Below, in pieces: positions 38,746-45,724 of a stretch of DNA of 64,000 nt. A program made the position numbers and the translations under genes. Location: contig NZ_PIQS01000002.1 in the NCBI RefSeq assembly GCF_003048405.1, positions 186,001 through 250,000 of the forward strand, written 5' to 3'. Position 1 is the stretch's first letter. The number at the start of each line of letters is the position of its first letter. The DNA comes from Campylobacter concisus. GTDB lineage: Bacteria; Campylobacterota; Campylobacteria; Campylobacterales; Campylobacteraceae. The notes beneath the pieces are model-generated. The model made no database searches. It was not told the origin of the DNA and worked only from the letters and a program-made list of their open reading frames with translations.

Positions 38746-39077
38746 TTTAAACATCCCATTTTTTTTGTAGACCAACTTAAATTTTTACAAATTTTTTCAA
38801 ATGAAATCTCTGTAATTCCATTTTTTGCGATCATAATATATGTGCCATCTTTTAATTCACTAGAAATGTTAAAAAAAGCGGCTCTCAAAAGTCTTTTAGC
38901 TCTATTTCTAACTACCGCTTTTCCTACTTTTTTACTAGCAACTACTGCTATTTTTTTTTCATTTGTTGGTTTATAAAAAACAATGCAAGCATCACAATGC
39001 CACTTGCTAGCCTCTTTATAAACTTGAGAGAATTCTTTTGAGCCGCTTAACGACTCAAAACCAGCTAAGCAGCCAAT
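38742..39077 (-). CDS. rnpA: Ribonuclease P protein component, apparent ATT start
   Basis: The protein subunit of RNase P, which matures tRNA 5' ends. Translation gives about 111 residues with the family signature [20 protein letters not shown] (RNR motif) plus [16 protein letters not shown] near the N-terminus and [19 protein letters not shown]. In this frame no ATG, GTG or TTG occurs between the upstream stop (39086-39084) and the RNR region; the only codon usable as a rare start is ATT at 39077, inside the rpmH end. Downstream candidates would delete the N-terminal substrate-binding part. Ends with a TGA overlapping yidD. Contains a run of nine A's. Confidence 0.82.
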   Translation of the reverse strand: MGCLAGFESLSGSKEFSQVYKEASKWHCDACIVFYKPTNEKKIAVVASKKVGKAVVRNRAKRLLRAAFFNISSELKDGTYIMIAKNGITEISFEKICKNLSWSTKKMGCLK

Positions 39078-39199
39078 CTTTTTCTACCTTTGGCACGTCT
39101 AGCGTTTATTACTTTTCGGCCATTTTTAGTTTTCATTCTTAAGCGAAAGCCATGAGTGCGTTTTTTAGGGGTTTTATGAGGTTGATAAGTCCTTTTCAT
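39065..39199 (-). CDS. rpmH: 50S ribosomal protein L34
   Basis: A 44-residue basic ribosomal protein, [20 protein letters not shown] at its start and KGRKRLAA at its end, fully typical of L34. I start it at ATG 39199, with TAAGGAT upstream; longer in-frame starts add non-family sequence. First gene of the classic rpmH-rnpA-yidD-yidC-jag-mnmE unit; the last 13 bases overlap rnpA. A -10-like GATAAAAT lies about 35 bases upstream. Confidence 0.97.
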   Translation of the reverse strand: MKRTYQPHKTPKKRTHGFRLRMKTKNGRKVINARRAKGRKRLAA

Positions 39200-39309
39200 T
39201 TCTATCCTTAAAGTTAATATAAAAAGTGGGATTTTATCAAAGCAATACTTAAATTCCTTTGAATAACTTAGCTTAAAAAGCCACAACTCAAACTTTAAGC
39301 AAATCAAGT

Positions 39310-39315
39310 TATAAT
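39310..39315 (+). promoter_or_regulatory. -10 element next to the start codon (leaderless promoter)
   Basis: TATAAT ends six bases before the A of ATG 39322. Transcription normally begins six to eight bases past a -10, so the mRNA would begin at or within a base or so of the start codon. No Shine-Dalgarno sequence is present (the bases between are CCAAAA). Confidence 0.6.
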
Positions 39316-39321
39316 CCAAAA

Positions 39322-39975
39322 ATGAATTTTAATAAAGACAATAGGCTTTTAAAAAAATTATTTTTCTTAAAACAAATTGGATATAAGTTTATTGATAAAA
39401 ATTTTCTTAGTCTAAGCAATTATCATGATTACAACAATATTGATGAGCTAAACCGCGAAGTAAAAAAATGTTCTCTTTGCTCTTTGCGAAATAGCTCAAA
39501 AGGCGTAACAGCTGGCATCGGCAATGAAAATAGCAAAATCATGTTTATATTATTTTCTAAAAAAAATGATTCTTATGAAAATAACAGTAAAAAATTTTTA
39601 GAAAATGCCATAAAAAATAGTTTAAATTTAGATATAAAAGAAATTTATGTAAGTTCTCTACTTCGGTGCGAAATTTCACAAAGTGATGATAAAAGTCCGA
39701 TTTTAAACCGTTCTATCGAACTTTGTCGTCCTTATTTGTTTGAAGAGATTAGACTGATAAAACCAAAGATAATAGTGACTTTAGGAGAGAAAGCTTTTAT
39801 GCATTTATATCCAAATTTATTGTTAAAAGGCGGATTTTCAAGTATAAGAGGTAGTATTTTAAAAAATGAAGACAGTCTTATTTTACCAACGTTTTCACCA
39901 GAGTGGATAAGCAAAAATCCTAGTTTTGAAAATATTTTTATAGATGATTTAAGAAAGATCAAAGGAGTGATATGA
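39322..39975 (+). CDS. Degenerate family-4-like uracil-DNA glycosylase
   Basis: A 217-residue protein of the UDG superfamily. Four cysteines suited to the family-4 [4Fe-4S] cluster are present: Cys50 and Cys53 (CSLC), Cys116 (LLRCE) and Cys135 (ELCRPYL), together with [14 protein letters not shown] (about 146-159). The uracil-pocket motif GEAPG is replaced by a non-matching FSKKND (about 78-83), and the terminal H-P-(S/A) motif reads TFSPEW (190-195), so catalysis on uracil is doubtful. C. jejuni has a UDG-like gene in the same relative place. Probably translated from a leaderless mRNA; overlaps the next gene by four bases. Confidence 0.8.
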   Translation: MNFNKDNRLLKKLFFLKQIGYKFIDKNFLSLSNYHDYNNIDELNREVKKCSLCSLRNSSKGVTAGIGNENSKIMFILFSKKNDSYENNSKKFLENAIKNSLNLDIKEIYVSSLLRCEISQSDDKSPILNRSIELCRPYLFEEIRLIKPKIIVTLGEKAFMHLYPNLLLKGGFSSIRGSILKNEDSLILPTFSPEWISKNPSFENIFIDDLRKIKGVI

Positions 39976-41207
39976 GAAAAATTTTACTTTTTTTAGCCAT
40001 TTTTTCAACTATTTTTGCATCGCAAGATGAGATAAATTTTGAGAGTAATGTTACAAAAAACCAAAGTCTATCAAGCATACCTCCAGCAAAGATTACTTAT
40101 ATAAATTTAGAACCAGAATTTTGTGATAATGCCTGCTTAAATGAGCTTATTAAGGCTGATTTGCTGGCTAGCTTTATGGCGAGATTTGAGCCAGCAAAAA
40201 TAGATGATAACACTCTTTTAGAGCTTTATATCTCTCTTGGTGGTGAAGCTATTTTAAAAGTTAATAAAAGCGGCAAAATCGCTGTAATCATCCCACAAAA
40301 GATTATAAAATCTTATGCAAATGTTGTATCAAATGCGGTCTTAAGCTATGTCTTAAAGCAAGATGCGGATATCGAGATCAAATTTATAAATAGCAACGAT
40401 GAAAGCCCACAAAGTCTTACCAATGCTATGCAAACGGCTAGAGCCCAAGACTTTAATTATTTTATCGCAGCCCTTACATCAAATGGTGCAAACATTATAA
40501 ATTCGCTAGTTCTATCAAATGAGCTTATCTACATTCCAAGCGTTCATAGCTCTTTTATCATAAATCCAAAACCAAATTTGATCTTTGGTGGCATTGATTA
40601 TAAAGACCAAATTTCAGCTTTGCTAGCTTACTCGAACGAAAAGATAGTTGCATTTGACGATGGTAGTTCATTAGGGCAAAAGCTAAATGAATATGTCCGC
40701 ATGCAAAGTAGCGATTATCATGAAGCCTCTATCGTAGGCAAAGATATAAATTTAAACGATACTTTAAGTAAAAAATCTAAGTTTGATAATGCAAGTATAT
40801 TTTTAAACATCCCAATCGTCAAAGCTTCTCTTGTAGCAACGCAGATGAGGGGCTTTGAGATAAAACCATACGCACTTTTAAGCACACAGATAAATTTTTT
40901 ACCAAATATCTTTAATGCCATCGCACAAAGAGATAGACAAAATCTTTTCATTGCAAACTCATTAAATCCTATTAACGACTTATTTTTGGGGCTTGGTGAT
41001 CTTTTTGATGTAGATTTTAGATATTCGCAAATCGGCTATTCAAGTGCTTTTGGTGCCGAGTATATATATACAAATTTTATAGATAAAAGTGCTGATAGAA
41101 TTTTTACCGAAAGAGTTGAAAACTCACAAGTTTTATATGGAGTTAAAATTTATAACGCAAAAGGCGACCACTTTGACGAAGCAAATCAAGAAATTTTGCT
41201 CAATTAA
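39972..41207 (+). CDS. Exported protein, possibly periplasmic-binding fold
   Basis: A 411-residue protein with a signal peptide (about 1-17, ending IFASQ). The mature part has alternating strands and helices: INLEPEFCDNACLNELIKADLLASFMARF near 44-72, then AMQTARAQDFNYFIAALTSNGANIINSLVL and LIYIPSVHSSFIINPKPNLIFGGIDYKDQISALLAYSNEKIVAFDD near 190-235, resembling type I periplasmic-binding or LppC/LpoA-like proteins. I do not assign a family firmly. The two N-terminal cysteines (CDNAC) could form a disulfide. Coupled by a four-base overlap to the glycosylase-like gene; both share the promoter at 39310. Confidence 0.65.
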   Translation: MRKILLFLAIFSTIFASQDEINFESNVTKNQSLSSIPPAKITYINLEPEFCDNACLNELIKADLLASFMARFEPAKIDDNTLLELYISLGGEAILKVNKSGKIAVIIPQKIIKSYANVVSNAVLSYVLKQDADIEIKFINSNDESPQSLTNAMQTARAQDFNYFIAALTSNGANIINSLVLSNELIYIPSVHSSFIINPKPNLIFGGIDYKDQISALLAYSNEKIVAFDDGSSLGQKLNEYVRMQSSDYHEASIVGKDINLNDTLSKKSKFDNASIFLNIPIVKASLVATQMRGFEIKPYALLSTQINFLPNIFNAIAQRDRQNLFIANSLNPINDLFLGLGDLFDVDFRYSQIGYSSAFGAEYIYTNFIDKSADRIFTERVENSQVLYGVKIYNAKGDHFDEANQEILLN

Positions 41208-41231
41208 AATAGCTCAATGTAAAAGCACAAA

Positions 41232-41263
41232 GTGGCTAAAGTTAAATTTCTAAACTTAGCCAC
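41232..41263. terminator. Hairpin between convergent 39972 gene and ybgC
   Basis: GTGGCTAA pairs with TTAGCCAC (eight bases), extended by three further pairs after one bulged A. It lies between the two convergent stop codons (four bases from the ybgC stop), as expected for a shared terminator. Confidence 0.6.
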
Positions 41264-41266
41264 GAT

Positions 41267-41656
41267 CTAAAATTTAGAATTCTCCAAAAATTTCTTTATC
41301 TCATCATTTATCTTTGCAAGTCTCTCTTCTTTCATAAAGGCTAACGTAATCGTCGCTCTAAAAAGTAGTTTTTCGGCATTTTTGTCATCAAATTTATAAA
41401 TTTCTTGCTCCAAAACAAGACTAGCTTTTTTAATCTCCAATACCTTGCTTCGCACAAAAATTTCATCTCCAAGCACAGCAGAAGCTATAAATTTAGCCTC
41501 CAGCGACGAAACTACAAAGTATCCGCCCTCTTTTGTAAAATCTAGCCCAGCCTGAAAAAATGCTTCACTTCTGGCTCGCTCACAAAATTTAATGTAGTTT
41601 GTATGATAGACTATGCCACCAGCATCGGTATCTTCGTAGTAGATTCGTATTTTCAC
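41267..41656 (-). CDS. ybgC: Acyl-CoA thioesterase, YbgC family
   Basis: A 129-residue hot-dog-fold thioesterase. IRIYYEDTDAGGIVYHTNYIKFCERARSEAF contains the catalytic Asp (DTDAGG) and the family signature. YbgC associates with the Tol-Pal region in many bacteria and acts on acyl-CoA or acyl-ACP; here it is not next to tolQ. I start at GTG 41656, five bases after AGGAG; the GTG at 41662 sits inside that ribosome site. Last of a three-gene minus-strand group including a small ORF and a secreted-protein gene. Confidence 0.9.
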   Translation of the reverse strand: MKIRIYYEDTDAGGIVYHTNYIKFCERARSEAFFQAGLDFTKEGGYFVVSSLEAKFIASAVLGDEIFVRSKVLEIKKASLVLEQEIYKFDDKNAEKLLFRATITLAFMKEERLAKINDEIKKFLENSKF

Positions 41657-41665
41657 AGCCACTCC

Positions 41666-41818
41666 TTAGGCTTTTAGATTAAGGCACATTTTACTGATTT
41701 TTCTTAAAAGACCCATTATATCCGCCTCTTTTTCCTCGCGTGCTTTTAAATTTCGCTCGTGAGCGCTACTAAAATCATAATTTACGTTTGCGTTAAATCC
41801 GTTTACGCCGCTTATCAT
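41666..41818 (-). CDS. Small 50-residue protein in the secreted-protein locus
   Basis: An open reading frame with ATG at 41818, preceded by AAAAGGATTAAT, a good ribosome site. It encodes MISGVNGFNANVNYDFSSAH and a charged middle (ERNLKAREEKEADIM) and ends with one Cys. The N-terminus resembles the start of the neighbouring protein (MLSGIGGFSSV), a pattern I associate with flagellum-exported proteins. It lies ten bases after that gene and its stop TAA overlaps the ybgC ribosome site. Short, but context and ribosome site make it likely real; the role is unknown. Confidence 0.65.
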   Translation of the reverse strand: MISGVNGFNANVNYDFSSAHERNLKAREEKEADIMGLLRKISKMCLNLKA

Positions 41819-41828
41819 ATTAATCCTT

Positions 41829-43025
41829 TTAAGCCTTTATATCCACGCTCTTAGCGTTAAATTTCATTATCGCCTCGAGTTCTTCTAAATTTTTTCTAGT
41901 ATTTTGCTCTAGCTCTTTGTCGTATTTTCTGTTTTTATCCAGCATCTTTTGTGTTCGCTTTTCTTGCCTGGTTAGCTTTTCTAGGCGTTTTTGTGCCTCT
42001 TTCATATCCTCTTGCATTATTTCAAAGAGGCTTTTTGATTCTTTGCCGTCGGAAGTTATGTTAGAGTTGCCGCTTAAGGCAGTGCTACCGGGTAAAAGCG
42101 ACTCTTGCATTTTTTGAAACGTTAGTACATATTCTCGGTAATCCTTGCTAAGCCCGTCAAGCTCGCTTCCTTTGATACCGTAGATATTGCGCGAATCAAT
42201 AAAAGCGTCCAGCTTTTGTCTGTATTCTTTGCCGCTTATGCTTTTGTCATAACCTTGCATCTTGCCCCAAACCGTAGTTTCGCCCTCTAGTACGTCTAAA
42301 TTTGAGTTTATTACGGCTGCTATCAAGCCTCCTTTGGTTATACTACCGTCAGGATTAGTGTATCTTTCGCCGTGAGGATTTATAAACACGCTCACATTTT
42401 CGCTCTCTTTACCGCCGTTATTGTTATCAAAGATATTGGTTGACGGCTTATATTGCGGCGTTGTTGTTAACGCATGATATGAGCTATTAAAAAATAGCGT
42501 TTCCATGTTGGTTTTCCCAGACTTATCGTCAAAGGCGCTACGTGCCGACGCATAGTCGTAGATGTTTTTATTTACTTTAGTTACTTTTAGACTTGATTTT
42601 TCGTACTCGTATCCTTGAGGAAATTTGGCGAGGTCTTCTTTGTTAAAACTTTCTTTGGAATTTAAAACGTCCTCGCCGACTACTTGGGATAAAATTTTAT
42701 ATGCATTGCCGACTGTTTTTGCTATGTCGATTTTTGAAAACATTTTATTAAATGCGATCGCTTTATCATTTACGTTCACGAGAGATTTTAAGGTATCAGA
42801 GTGGATTTTGTAGTCCTTTGGGATACCTGCGGCTTCGTTAAATTCGAACGTAAAATATCCGTCCGCACCTACTTTATAGCCTAAAACTTCGTTAAATTTG
42901 TGCTCGACCGTATCCGGCTGCGAGATTTCATTTTTATATATGATTTGACTCTTTATGCTATGTTTTTCATTTAGTTGAAAATTTTTAGCGACACTAGAAA
43001 ATCCGCCGATACCGCTTAACATCAT
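41829..43025 (-). CDS. Cj0814-like flagellar-dependent secreted protein
   Basis: A 398-residue protein without a Sec signal peptide. It has a short N-terminal MLSGIGGFSS, a body with VEHKFNEVLGYKVGADGYFTFEFNEAAGIPKDYKIH (about 40-75) and NPHGERYTNPDGSITKGGLIAAVINS (about 218-243), and a C-terminal coiled coil (about 325-385, EIMQEDMKEAQKRLEKLTRQEKR). This is the layout I recall for the Campylobacter Cj0814 family, exported through the flagellar apparatus. A probable sigma-28 promoter upstream supports that. Ribosome site AAAAGGA is nearer the second of two tandem ATGs (43022). Family assignment is from memory; function unknown. Confidence 0.75.
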   Translation of the reverse strand: MMLSGIGGFSSVAKNFQLNEKHSIKSQIIYKNEISQPDTVEHKFNEVLGYKVGADGYFTFEFNEAAGIPKDYKIHSDTLKSLVNVNDKAIAFNKMFSKIDIAKTVGNAYKILSQVVGEDVLNSKESFNKEDLAKFPQGYEYEKSSLKVTKVNKNIYDYASARSAFDDKSGKTNMETLFFNSSYHALTTTPQYKPSTNIFDNNNGGKESENVSVFINPHGERYTNPDGSITKGGLIAAVINSNLDVLEGETTVWGKMQGYDKSISGKEYRQKLDAFIDSRNIYGIKGSELDGLSKDYREYVLTFQKMQESLLPGSTALSGNSNITSDGKESKSLFEIMQEDMKEAQKRLEKLTRQEKRTQKMLDKNRKYDKELEQNTRKNLEELEAIMKFNAKSVDIKA

Positions 43026-43053
43026 AAATCCTTTTAAAATTTGGTTTTAAGCT

Positions 43054-43080
43054 ACATCGGCAAAATTGAGAAAATATCTA
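43054..43080 (-). promoter_or_regulatory. Probable sigma-28 (FliA) promoter
   Basis: On the minus strand, TAGATATT, an 11-base spacer, then GCCGATGT. The Campylobacter FliA consensus is about TAAAGTTT-N11-GCCGATAA; the -10 matches at six of eight and the -35 at five of eight, with exact spacing. It lies about 30 bases before the Cj0814-like gene. Confidence 0.55.
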
Positions 43081-43138
43081 GTAAAAATAATAAAAACTAT
43101 CAAAAAACCATACAAAATTTCTATGCCGAAAGTTAAAA

Positions 43139-43663
43139 TTACTCGCGCATCTTCCTCGCCGCTAGATCACACTTAGCGCCGCGAGTTATCATCAAGGACT
43201 GATCGTAAAATAAAATAAGCACCACCGAAACGCCCACGCCAAGGGCTAGCGAGACCGTCGTAGTCGTGATTGCGTTATCGAAAAATATGATTAGATATTC
43301 GTTTTTCTTAGCGATATTAGGCTCGTTTAGAAACGAAAATAGCGCCAAAATGCCCTTGTACGCGTAGACTCCCGGTACCATCGGCAAAAGCGCCGGAAAT
43401 GCGATGATCTCGGCGGGCACCTTTAGCCGTTTAGCAAAGAGCATACCTAAAATCCCGCTTAAAAATGATACTATGAGAGTGGCGACGCTAATGTTAAAAA
43501 ATCCCATCTGCATGATCCAAAAGCGGCTAGCGTGCGCAAACGCCGCAAGCAGCGCGCAAAATGCGAGAGTCCTTTTGGGCGGCGAGCTAGCGTAGGCAAA
43601 GCCAAGCCCAGCCACCGCCGCAAAAGCGCCGTCTATAAGAGTCGCGGTAAAAAGCTCAAACAT
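43139..43663 (-). CDS. ThrE-type threonine/serine exporter, small subunit
   Basis: A 174-residue membrane protein with about five helices, of the DUF3815/ThrE_2 family: ATLIDGAFAAVAGLGFAYASSPPKR at the start and PALLPMVPGVYAYKGILALF (about 95-115), the family's conserved P-G-x-x-x-Y segment. Split ThrE exporters need this partner plus a DUF1212 subunit, encoded directly upstream. I start at ATG 43663 with GGAG eight bases upstream; the ATG at 43678 is nearer to the upstream gene's interior. Base composition is unusually GC-rich. Confidence 0.85.
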   Translation of the reverse strand: MFELFTATLIDGAFAAVAGLGFAYASSPPKRTLAFCALLAAFAHASRFWIMQMGFFNISVATLIVSFLSGILGMLFAKRLKVPAEIIAFPALLPMVPGVYAYKGILALFSFLNEPNIAKKNEYLIIFFDNAITTTTVSLALGVGVSVVLILFYDQSLMITRGAKCDLAARKMRE

Positions 43664-44438
43664 GTAAAATCTCCGCATTGCTAAGCGAGAGTGTGATATA
43701 GACGCCCACTGCTATGCAAAGTATCAAGATGCCCGTGCTCACGGCCCTGCTGATGCCTACAAGCGTGTTGTCGTTTATGATATCAAAGACCGAGTTTATG
43801 AGAAAAACGCCCGGCATCAAAAATAGTATCGACGAGCCGATCGCCACGTCGCTAGTGTGCGTAAAGCCGTAAAATACGCCAAGATAGGCGATAAACGAGA
43901 CGACGAACGAGACTAGGACGTACTGGATTTTTAAATTTACGCCAATTTTAGCAAGCGCAAATCTAAGGCTATACCCCACGAGCGTCGCAAAAAATACGCA
44001 TACGACCGAGCCCGCGTCGCCGCCAAAAAGCTTGCAAAACGCCGCATTTGCAAGGCTTATTAAAATAAGCGAGCTTGCAAATTTATTCGCCCCTATGCGC
44101 ATGACGCCCTCAAACTGCTCTTTTGCCTCATCTAAGCTTAAATTTTCATCCAAAATCCGCCAACTAAGCGATGAAAGCTCGGAAATACGGTTAAAGCTCA
44201 CATAACCAAACGGGATCTTTTTCACGTAGGTTCGGCGTAGGGAGTTGTCGGCCGAGTCCATGACGCTAATGGTAAAATACTTCACAAAAATCGTCACGCT
44301 AATATCGTAGCCGTAGTGTCTAGCTATGCGGTCTACACACTTTTCTACGCGTGCGGTGTAGGTGCCAGCACTCACCATCGCCGCCGTGTATTCGGCTAGA
44401 AAATTTGTTAAAACTTGAATATCAGGCTTTGCATTCAT
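43656..44438 (-). CDS. ThrE-type threonine/serine exporter, large subunit (DUF1212)
   Basis: A 260-residue protein with a soluble N-terminal part (about 1-115) and five helices. YTAAMVSAGTYTARVEKCVDRIARHYGYDISVTIF is the DUF1212/ThrE signature and GSSILFLMPGVFLINSVFDIINDNTLVGISRA (about 205-236) the second conserved region. With the small subunit it would export threonine and serine. Overlaps the small subunit's start by eight bases and DUF4149 by 17. GC-rich, CpG-rich codons contrast with flanking genes. Confidence 0.87.
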   Translation of the reverse strand: MNAKPDIQVLTNFLAEYTAAMVSAGTYTARVEKCVDRIARHYGYDISVTIFVKYFTISVMDSADNSLRRTYVKKIPFGYVSFNRISELSSLSWRILDENLSLDEAKEQFEGVMRIGANKFASSLILISLANAAFCKLFGGDAGSVVCVFFATLVGYSLRFALAKIGVNLKIQYVLVSFVVSFIAYLGVFYGFTHTSDVAIGSSILFLMPGVFLINSVFDIINDNTLVGISRAVSTGILILCIAVGVYITLSLSNAEILHV

Positions 44439-44901
44439 TTTGGCTAATCTTAAATTTCACAAAAAATAAAATGATTTGCAAAACAAGCATGATTTTCATC
44501 ACATATTCACTCGCACTATGCATTTTGGCAAATTCAGCCGTCTGTGTCGCATCGACCCCCAAATTTTGAGCGTAAACTATAAAAGGCGTAAAGAAAAATA
44601 CAAAGCTCAAAGCTAAAGCCAAATTTAAAAAAGCAAGCATTAACATGCTAAATTTTAGTGAAAAAATAAGCTTTTTTCTAAGATCAAATAGCTCGCTAAT
44701 CATTATAACTATGCTTATAAAAAGCAAAATATAATTAAATTTCAAAAATATCTTTGTCATCATTTGACCACTCATAAAATGCGTAAGTACGCCATCTCCT
44801 ATGATGCTTTGTGGGAAAAATATGACTGGCGCCACCAAGATACCAAGCGTTAGCTCAGCTCCTATAAGTACTGCCAAAAGCAAAAAATAAACTCCTCTCA
44901 A
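44422..44901 (-). CDS. DUF4149 membrane protein
   Basis: A 159-residue protein with four helices: near 4-30, 50-72, 82-108 and 130-155. The layout and GAELTLGILVAPVIFFPQ start fit DUF4149 (YqhA-like) proteins of unknown role. The start is TTG at 44901 after AAAGGAGAGAG. It overlaps the DUF1212 gene by 17 bases but is AT-rich, unlike it. Lies 11 bases after prmC. Confidence 0.75.
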   Translation of the reverse strand: MRGVYFLLLAVLIGAELTLGILVAPVIFFPQSIIGDGVLTHFMSGQMMTKIFLKFNYILLFISIVIMISELFDLRKKLIFSLKFSMLMLAFLNLALALSFVFFFTPFIVYAQNLGVDATQTAEFAKMHSASEYVMKIMLVLQIILFFVKFKISQNECKA

Positions 44902-44911
44902 ACTCTCTCCT

Positions 44912-45724
44912 TTATATTTTTAACTTCGCGCAAAAGCCTCTATCAAAGCCAGCCAAATCTTTGTAAAAACTATACTCAAAACCATTGGCCTCTAAGAATT
45001 TTTGCATACTTGCTTTTTGATCGTACCCCATCTCACAAGCAACGTTTTTGATATTACGATCTTTGGTTATGAGAATAATATCTTTTAAAATTTCATCTCC
45101 TACTTCGCCTCCAAAGAGCGCACTTTCTGGCTCATTTAGTACAAATTTACTAAGTTTATAGCTTCTTGCAATATATGGCGGATTTGAAACCAAAATATCA
45201 ATATCTTCTAAAATTTCATCCACATAAGAGCAGTTTAAAAATTTGATCCTCCCGCCTACATCAAATTTATCTGCATTTTTTTTAGCAAGCATCAAAGCTT
45301 TTTCATTGATGTCTGTCGCTACGATATTTGCATTTGTTTTTAGAGCTAGCATGATACTAATAATTCCACTTCCTGTGCCTATTTCTGCGATCTTTGGTTC
45401 ATTATATTCGCGTGAGATTTCTATTACTTTATCCACTAAAATTTCTGTTTCAGGTCTTGGGATAAGCACTCCGCTTTCCACGTAAAAATCAAGCCCATAA
45501 AAGCTAGCTTTACCAGTTATATATTCAAGAGGCTCGTAGTTTTCATACCTTTTAACTAGAGCAAAATAGCCGCTTTCATCAAATTCATTTTTTTGATTTA
45601 AAAATATCCATTCAATGCTTACATCAAGATAGTTCATAAGCAAAATTTTAGCTACTCTGCTTGGATTTTGGCAAAGTGAGCTTAGTCTTAAACTAGCCTC
45701 TTTAAGAGCCTCTTCAATTTTCAT
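44912..45724 (-). CDS. prmC: Release-factor glutamine methyltransferase PrmC
   Basis: A 270-residue SAM enzyme that N5-methylates the GGQ glutamine of RF1/RF2. Signature: VSNPPYIARSYKLSK (NPPY, about 177-180) and EIGTGSGIISIMLALK (SAM binding, about 108-125), after an N-terminal helical domain with YLDVSIEWIFLNQ. LIPRPETEILVD is also typical. Length is normal. Overlaps the M48 protease gene by 11 bases. Confidence 0.95.
   Translation of the reverse strand: MKIEEALKEASLRLSSLCQNPSRVAKILLMNYLDVSIEWIFLNQKNEFDESGYFALVKRYENYEPLEYITGKASFYGLDFYVESGVLIPRPETEILVDKVIEISREYNEPKIAEIGTGSGIISIMLALKTNANIVATDINEKALMLAKKNADKFDVGGRIKFLNCSYVDEILEDIDILVSNPPYIARSYKLSKFVLNEPESALFGGEVGDEILKDIILITKDRNIKNVACEMGYDQKASMQKFLEANGFEYSFYKDLAGFDRGFCAKLKI

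Noticed and set aside
38404..38775. Longer yidD beginning with TTG at 38775
   Set aside because: That start lies inside rnpA, adds residues not seen in YidD proteins, and the ATGA overlap with the rnpA stop at 38745 is a better start.
38949..38957. Nine-A run in rnpA as phase-variable tract
   Set aside because: The frame before and after the run is intact, and A runs of nine are common at this base composition; no evidence of switching.
38742..39321. Origin of replication beside rpmH
   Set aside because: No dnaA gene and no cluster of DnaA boxes seen; in Campylobacter rpmH is commonly away from oriC.
43118..43135. Second GCCGA-containing site on the plus strand near 43125
   Set aside because: It reads GCCGAAAG and faces the convergent ThrE genes from their 3' side; no plus-strand gene follows and no -35 match is seen.
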